From Ramazzottius varieornatus (Eukaryota; Tardigrada; Eutardigrada; Parachela; Ramazzottiidae), in assembly GCA_001949185.1 (NCBI GenBank), contig BDGG01000002.1:8088772-8152771 (forward strand): DNA of 64,000 bases. Reading direction: 5' to 3'. The position numbers were made by a program, and so were the translations under genes. This document shows positions 60,000-64,000 of the stretch, one piece after another (position 1 is the stretch's first letter; every line of letters starts with the position of its first letter). Under the pieces are notes generated by a model. The model saw only the letters and a program-made list of their open reading frames with translations. It was not told the origin of the DNA and did not search any database.

Positions 60000-61061
60000 T
60001 GTTCCATACTTACTCTCTACTCGATCCAATTTGCCTCAGCCATGCAGTTCTAAACACCTCAAAAGCTGTTTCTTATTCCACTTGCTGGAACATTGCTCAG
60101 TGACAAAATTAATCAAATTAGAAGTGTTGTCGGTTGCACTCATCCATTTGATGGTTACCATCCCTGCGCACAAGTGTGTATTTGCTCACAATTATCTCTC
60201 GAGATCGAGTTAGACCTTGAAGACCTCGCTGGTATCACTTCGCAACCCGAACATGTTGAATCGCGTATCAAAGGTCGAACTTCATTATTTTAGCAACCGC
60301 CGAACATCGACAAAATCACTAAGAAACGGACATAGAGTTGTACTTGGTAAAAAGAGGGACATAACCTCAGGCAGCATTGCATCTTACAGGCGTCGACACG
60401 GCATTCTAGAACAATTTACGACACGAAGGAGAAAAATTCGGCAGTGTAGGCTCCAACGGCATCATTACCACAAGATAATACAACGAGCTCAAAATTAAAA
60501 CAGTAAAAATACTAGTGTCACACATGTCAGCCGGTGTACTCAGGCCAATCTTTCTCCTCTTCGGCTGGAATCTCAAAGCATCGTCAGTATATAGTCGTTG
60601 AAGATCTCATGCGGAGGAAAGTGATTGCGAAAAATAGACTCTGAGAGGAATACAGTGTTACATTTTTAGGTAAGATCATGGTCGGTCAGCCTGAGAACAT
60701 TGACGAAAGATGGCTTCCTGGTGTGTAAGACTCTGTATTGCGGAAGCACCTTGTATATATTCTGTAAGGGCTATTATAGTCTGAGGGGGAAGATGATGGA
60801 TATGTCTAGGCGTTTTCATGAGCGAAACGTGTGCAGGCTTTCTTCCATTTACACTGGGTACACCATTGCTCGCGATTCTCCATCCCGTATACTTTGCGGC
60901 ATTTCTTGATGTCACGCATCTTCTTGCTCAAGTGACTGCTGCTCCCAGACGGCGAGACGAGGTCGCTGTATTTATCAGCCTGAGGAGCCGAGGCCTACAA
61001 AATGACCGAATTGACTTATCTCTCGAGCGCACCTTTTCTAGTTTCTTTGGTGATTTAAATT
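60000..61061. other. Unresolved stretch downstream of the exon candidate
   Basis: It may hold further exons of the candidate at 59873 (see that entry). No recognised domain and no clear repeat. Confidence 0.3.
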
Positions 61062-62565
61062 TCAGTCAATTAATATTGTCGTTTCGTTTACCGATTGCCA
61101 TTCGTTGTAGTGCCTGCGTAGTTTGGACGATCGGGGAATAGTGATGCCGCTAGAGCTCGGTGCATACTTGAATGAGCGACTAAAGTTGGCGGTGGAGGCG
61201 TCGGAGGAGCAGGACATGGTCGAACGCTGCCGATGACGCGTTCCGTAGCCATGCCGATCGATCGTTGCCGGGCTACTCGAGCTGTCCATAACAGCATCGA
61301 TCATTTCCTTCTCCTCACTGGGCGGCGTCGACGGGGTGGACAAAGAGTCACAGGGGTCGCCACTGTAGGCCACTGTCTCCACCTCGTTGTAGTAGAAATC
61401 CAGATCCTCTGAACGCAACACGGCAGACCTGTAAGAAATATTTGCCAAGCTTGAGGGCTGAATATTAAAAGCTGCGTGTGCGGGTTACGATCAAATCTGG
61501 AGGTACAAAGCTCACGTAAAATGGACGTTCTCGATATGCCGCTTGATGGTATTTCTGCTGTTTTCCATATGATAACATTCAGGCCAAGTGCACTGGAACA
61601 TTGTCACCATATTGCAATTGGACGGCTACAACGAAGAAAAAACCAACGTTGGTGCGCTAAATTAAAGTTCAGTAATGTTCGTCGTACTCGCTGTTTTCGC
61701 GCTCGTTGGAAGGTGTAAGGCTCCATGGGTGAGTCTTGGGTCGACTCTGAGCTGACGGTGCCCAGTGAGTAGTCATGGTCCAGCATGCAGGGATCGAGCT
61801 GTGAGCTGCCGCTGGTCGAGCCCATCTCGATTCCTTCGTCACTGGAACTGGCCAGCCGCCATTCCCTCATCGTGTTGCCATAGGCTTGACGCGCTGACCG
61901 CCGTCGTCCAGACTCCGCCATTTTGCCACCAGGGACCGGCCACGATGAACCGTATAGACCTGGCGTGGGGATAGAGGAGCTGAAGAAACCGGCATCTTCT
62001 ACAACACAACAACAGATTAAAGTCCGCAGCATTCTCAAGCAACAGAATTTTTCACGTATAGCTTCCTACCTTCTTTCTTCAATCCTAATATATAATTTAG
62101 TATCTCACGAGCCCATTTCTTTTAATATTAGCGTATAAAATTGTAGTAGGAAAATTTCGGCAGACAAAGAAAGGGGGCGTGGCGGTGTGCATTGATCGGA
62201 AGCGGGATCGATGCTTACTGTGCGGGTCGCAAGTCTTGCGCATGGTCAAGCCATCCGCCGCTGGTCCCCGCATAGCCGGTGAAGCATGCAGGGACATGAG
62301 GACCAAGGCAGCCGAACACTCGTCCATCAGCTCGCCAGACTCCTCTTCGTCCTCGTCCTCCGGCACCAACGAGTCTGAATCCTCCGACTCGCCATCGTCC
62401 ATCGGTATGTAGGGTAGCTCATCGTCCAGCGACTCGCGGTCTAGTGACTTGGGGGAACGGGGTAATGCTGCTGTGGCTTTGCTTTTGGCCGGCTTGAAGG
62501 CATGGCTGGACTTTACGCGCTCTGAACCGCAAGTAACGATGTCGAGAGGCATGGCTCGTTTTCGA
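61062..62565 (-). CDS. Acidic Ser-rich probable nuclear protein, partial model
   Basis: Exon 62219-62565 encodes SPKSLDRESLDDELPYIPMD, acidic runs (SEDSDSLVPEDEDEEESGEL) and ECSAALVLMSLHASP, with a donor GTAAGC at 62218. Exon starting at 61998 joins in phase and encodes GLYGSSWPVPGGKMAESGRR, SSSDEGIEMGSTSGSS and a Ser-rich tail. A third piece (from 61428 to the stop at 61062) has a good acceptor (TTTCTTACAG) and encodes SAVLRSEDLDFYYNEVET, but its phase does not match the GTACGA donor I could find for exon 2, so one junction is unresolved. An ATG at 62552 could be the start, or the coding region continues upstream because the exon opens in phase 2. The AALVLMSL block faintly recalls GLUT4-enhancer-factor type proteins (ZNF395/ZNF704), but no zinc finger is visible. 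Confidence 0.5.
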
Positions 62566-64000
62566 CTGCAAAAAATAAAAGCGTTCAAGAAACACTTTCG
62601 GATTTGGTGGCAACAGCGTAAATTACAGAGGATAATGATATATTTAGAGCGTTCTCGGTACTTTCGCCAATCAACCTTCCGTTGTTAGCTTAAATCTACT
62701 CCCTCGTAATAGGAACCAAGAAAGACCTTATTCGCTGTACCGGCACAAACTGAACTTAACTTGATACCTGATCAAGTCCCCCAATAGATTTTTCATCAAA
62801 TAAATTTCAGGATGATTATGACGTACAGTACTACTGAGGTGGTAAAAGCGACAAATACTCTAAGAACCGCCGCAGCCCCTGTTTGGGCGTGCGCTGACTA
62901 GCCGGCATATGTCCCATGAATGGCGAGATGCGAGCTTCCATATGGGAGAAGCCAGCCGGCTCAGCTGATCGTCGACAATGAATCGCTCGTGTCAGCCACG
63001 ATACAAGTAAAACCCTCTCTTTCTACCGTACATACGCGGAAAACTGGTGCATGCTGGTGTCGAACACTCTTCCGTTTCCGTCTAACTCTTCCTTCCTCCC
63101 TTCCTTCCTTGAACCGACAAGAAACTCGAGGGCCGTGGCACGGCTAAACCAGCAGATCGACACAGAAGGAAGAAACAAGATCGATCACGCGCCTCTGAAG
63201 CTTATATCAACATCGGCAGAAGTGGGAGGAGAAACGGCGGTTGGAAATGGTTTTCGAAATAATAGATTACTCCTCACGGGTAGCACAAAAAATTCGCCAG
63301 TTTTTTTGATATCCTTGGTTCGAATTCGAAATGACGGAAAAATTGGAAGCAGGGTTGCGGCTGAGAACTGTCCACTAAAGAATGATGGTACTGGCATGAA
63401 CGTAATGAGAATGATGAAAGTACTGTATGGCGTTCTGCGGGTGTGTTTAAAGTGTGTTACTGCGGCTAACCGGCACATGTTGCTCATGTTGTGAGTAATG
63501 TTTGAAGTGCCAGCATGTGATTTATCGCAATGGGGAAGTTCCGTCAGGAGCGCTGGTTCCACGAAGCCGGCTGATTCTTGCCGACTGACGGAAGGAATCA
63601 GCTGATTCTGATATGCTGGATGAGCAACCCCATACAGTATATCATGACGTCCGTTCCACGCGCCGCATTTCTGTATTGAGTTCACTATATTTTTGTTGAG
63701 CAAGTTTCCTACGGCTTGATTGAACAAGAAGTGTGTCATCTTGATGCACTCATCACGGACTTTGCACAGTCGCAGTAACGCCAGTAGACCGATAGTATAT
63801 CGACCGGAAGTCTTCGAGGCTAGGGGGCGCCAGCAGTACATATATCACCTGTCCCTACCTCAATTGACTCCTGTAAAGTTCCATACAGTACGTTGTTCCG
63901 TTGGAGATGTAATAATAATCATTGTGGCACCCGGCCATTTCATTAAGTACATATTGAATGTCCTAGTTTTTTGCTCTGTTCGTACTAGGGCCGTATTTCT
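62566..64000. other. Right end, no supported gene
   Basis: A 218-codon minus-strand ORF (63185-63841) is the longest open frame but has no leader, domain or clear splice context. A CTTCCTTCCTCCCTTCC microrepeat lies near 63090. Confidence 0.4.

Noticed and set aside
60262-60281. 20-base GT...AG segment as an ultra-short intron
   Set aside because: GT...AG pairs this close occur often by chance and the resulting frame ends quickly.
63185-63841. 218-codon minus-strand ORF near the right end
   Set aside because: Composition is unremarkable, there is no signal peptide or motif, and no splice sites support it; not called as a gene.
1-64000. tRNA, rRNA and CRISPR-like arrays
   Set aside because: No convincing tRNA A/B-box pair, rRNA core or regular spacer array was found by eye; a tRNA or covariance-model scan would be needed to exclude small RNAs.

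Overview
The window is nuclear DNA of an animal. Protein genes are split by GT-AG introns, most of them 65-300 bp, and encode metazoan families: a casein kinase 1 gamma-like kinase, a PWWP2-type chromatin protein and a stargazin/TARP-type claudin-fold protein. A putative ciliary or sperm microtubule protein argues against nematodes. Compact genes, short introns and moderate GC would suit a small ecdysozoan such as a tardigrade, but this is a guess because no species-diagnostic sequence was identified.

Layout. 1-9.2 kb (minus): a large multi-exon gene for a secreted protein of repeated ~130-residue modules, running off the left edge; nearly every long intron carries one or two ~50-bp hairpins of a single family. 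9.2-14.5 kb: gene-poor, with several short repeats. 14.5-15.5 kb (plus): three-exon microtubule-associated candidate. 16.7-20.1 kb (minus): three-exon CK1 with a ~620-residue basic/acidic N-terminal extension. 20.8-22.7 kb (minus): six-exon Cys-containing secreted protein. 24.1-28.6 kb (minus): seven-exon secreted protein with eleven copies of a six-cysteine domain. 31.0-34.7 kb (plus): PWWP2-like gene with a MITE in the intron that splits the PWWP domain. 34.7-57 kb: a transposon graveyard with a decayed FLYWCH/MULE copy, a decayed DIRS-like retroelement, an almost intact Tigger/pogo element with TA target duplication, a 351-bp near-perfect inverted repeat enclosing 4.3 kb, nested MITEs, and several direct repeat pairs in the same order and orientation about 9-10 kb apart. 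57.5-59.3 kb (plus): TARP-like gene. 59.5-62.6 kb: a stop-containing pseudogene-like ORF, loose exon candidates, and a minus-strand acidic Ser-rich gene. The last 1.4 kb shows nothing secure.

The genes do not form a pathway. The two Cys/repeat secreted genes and the large modular gene all look extracellular. Exon boundaries were worked out by hand from splice dinucleotides and reading-phase agreement; where phases agree at every junction (the main module gene, the microtubule candidate, CK1, both Cys-rich genes and the TARP gene) the models are strong, but no transcript evidence was available.
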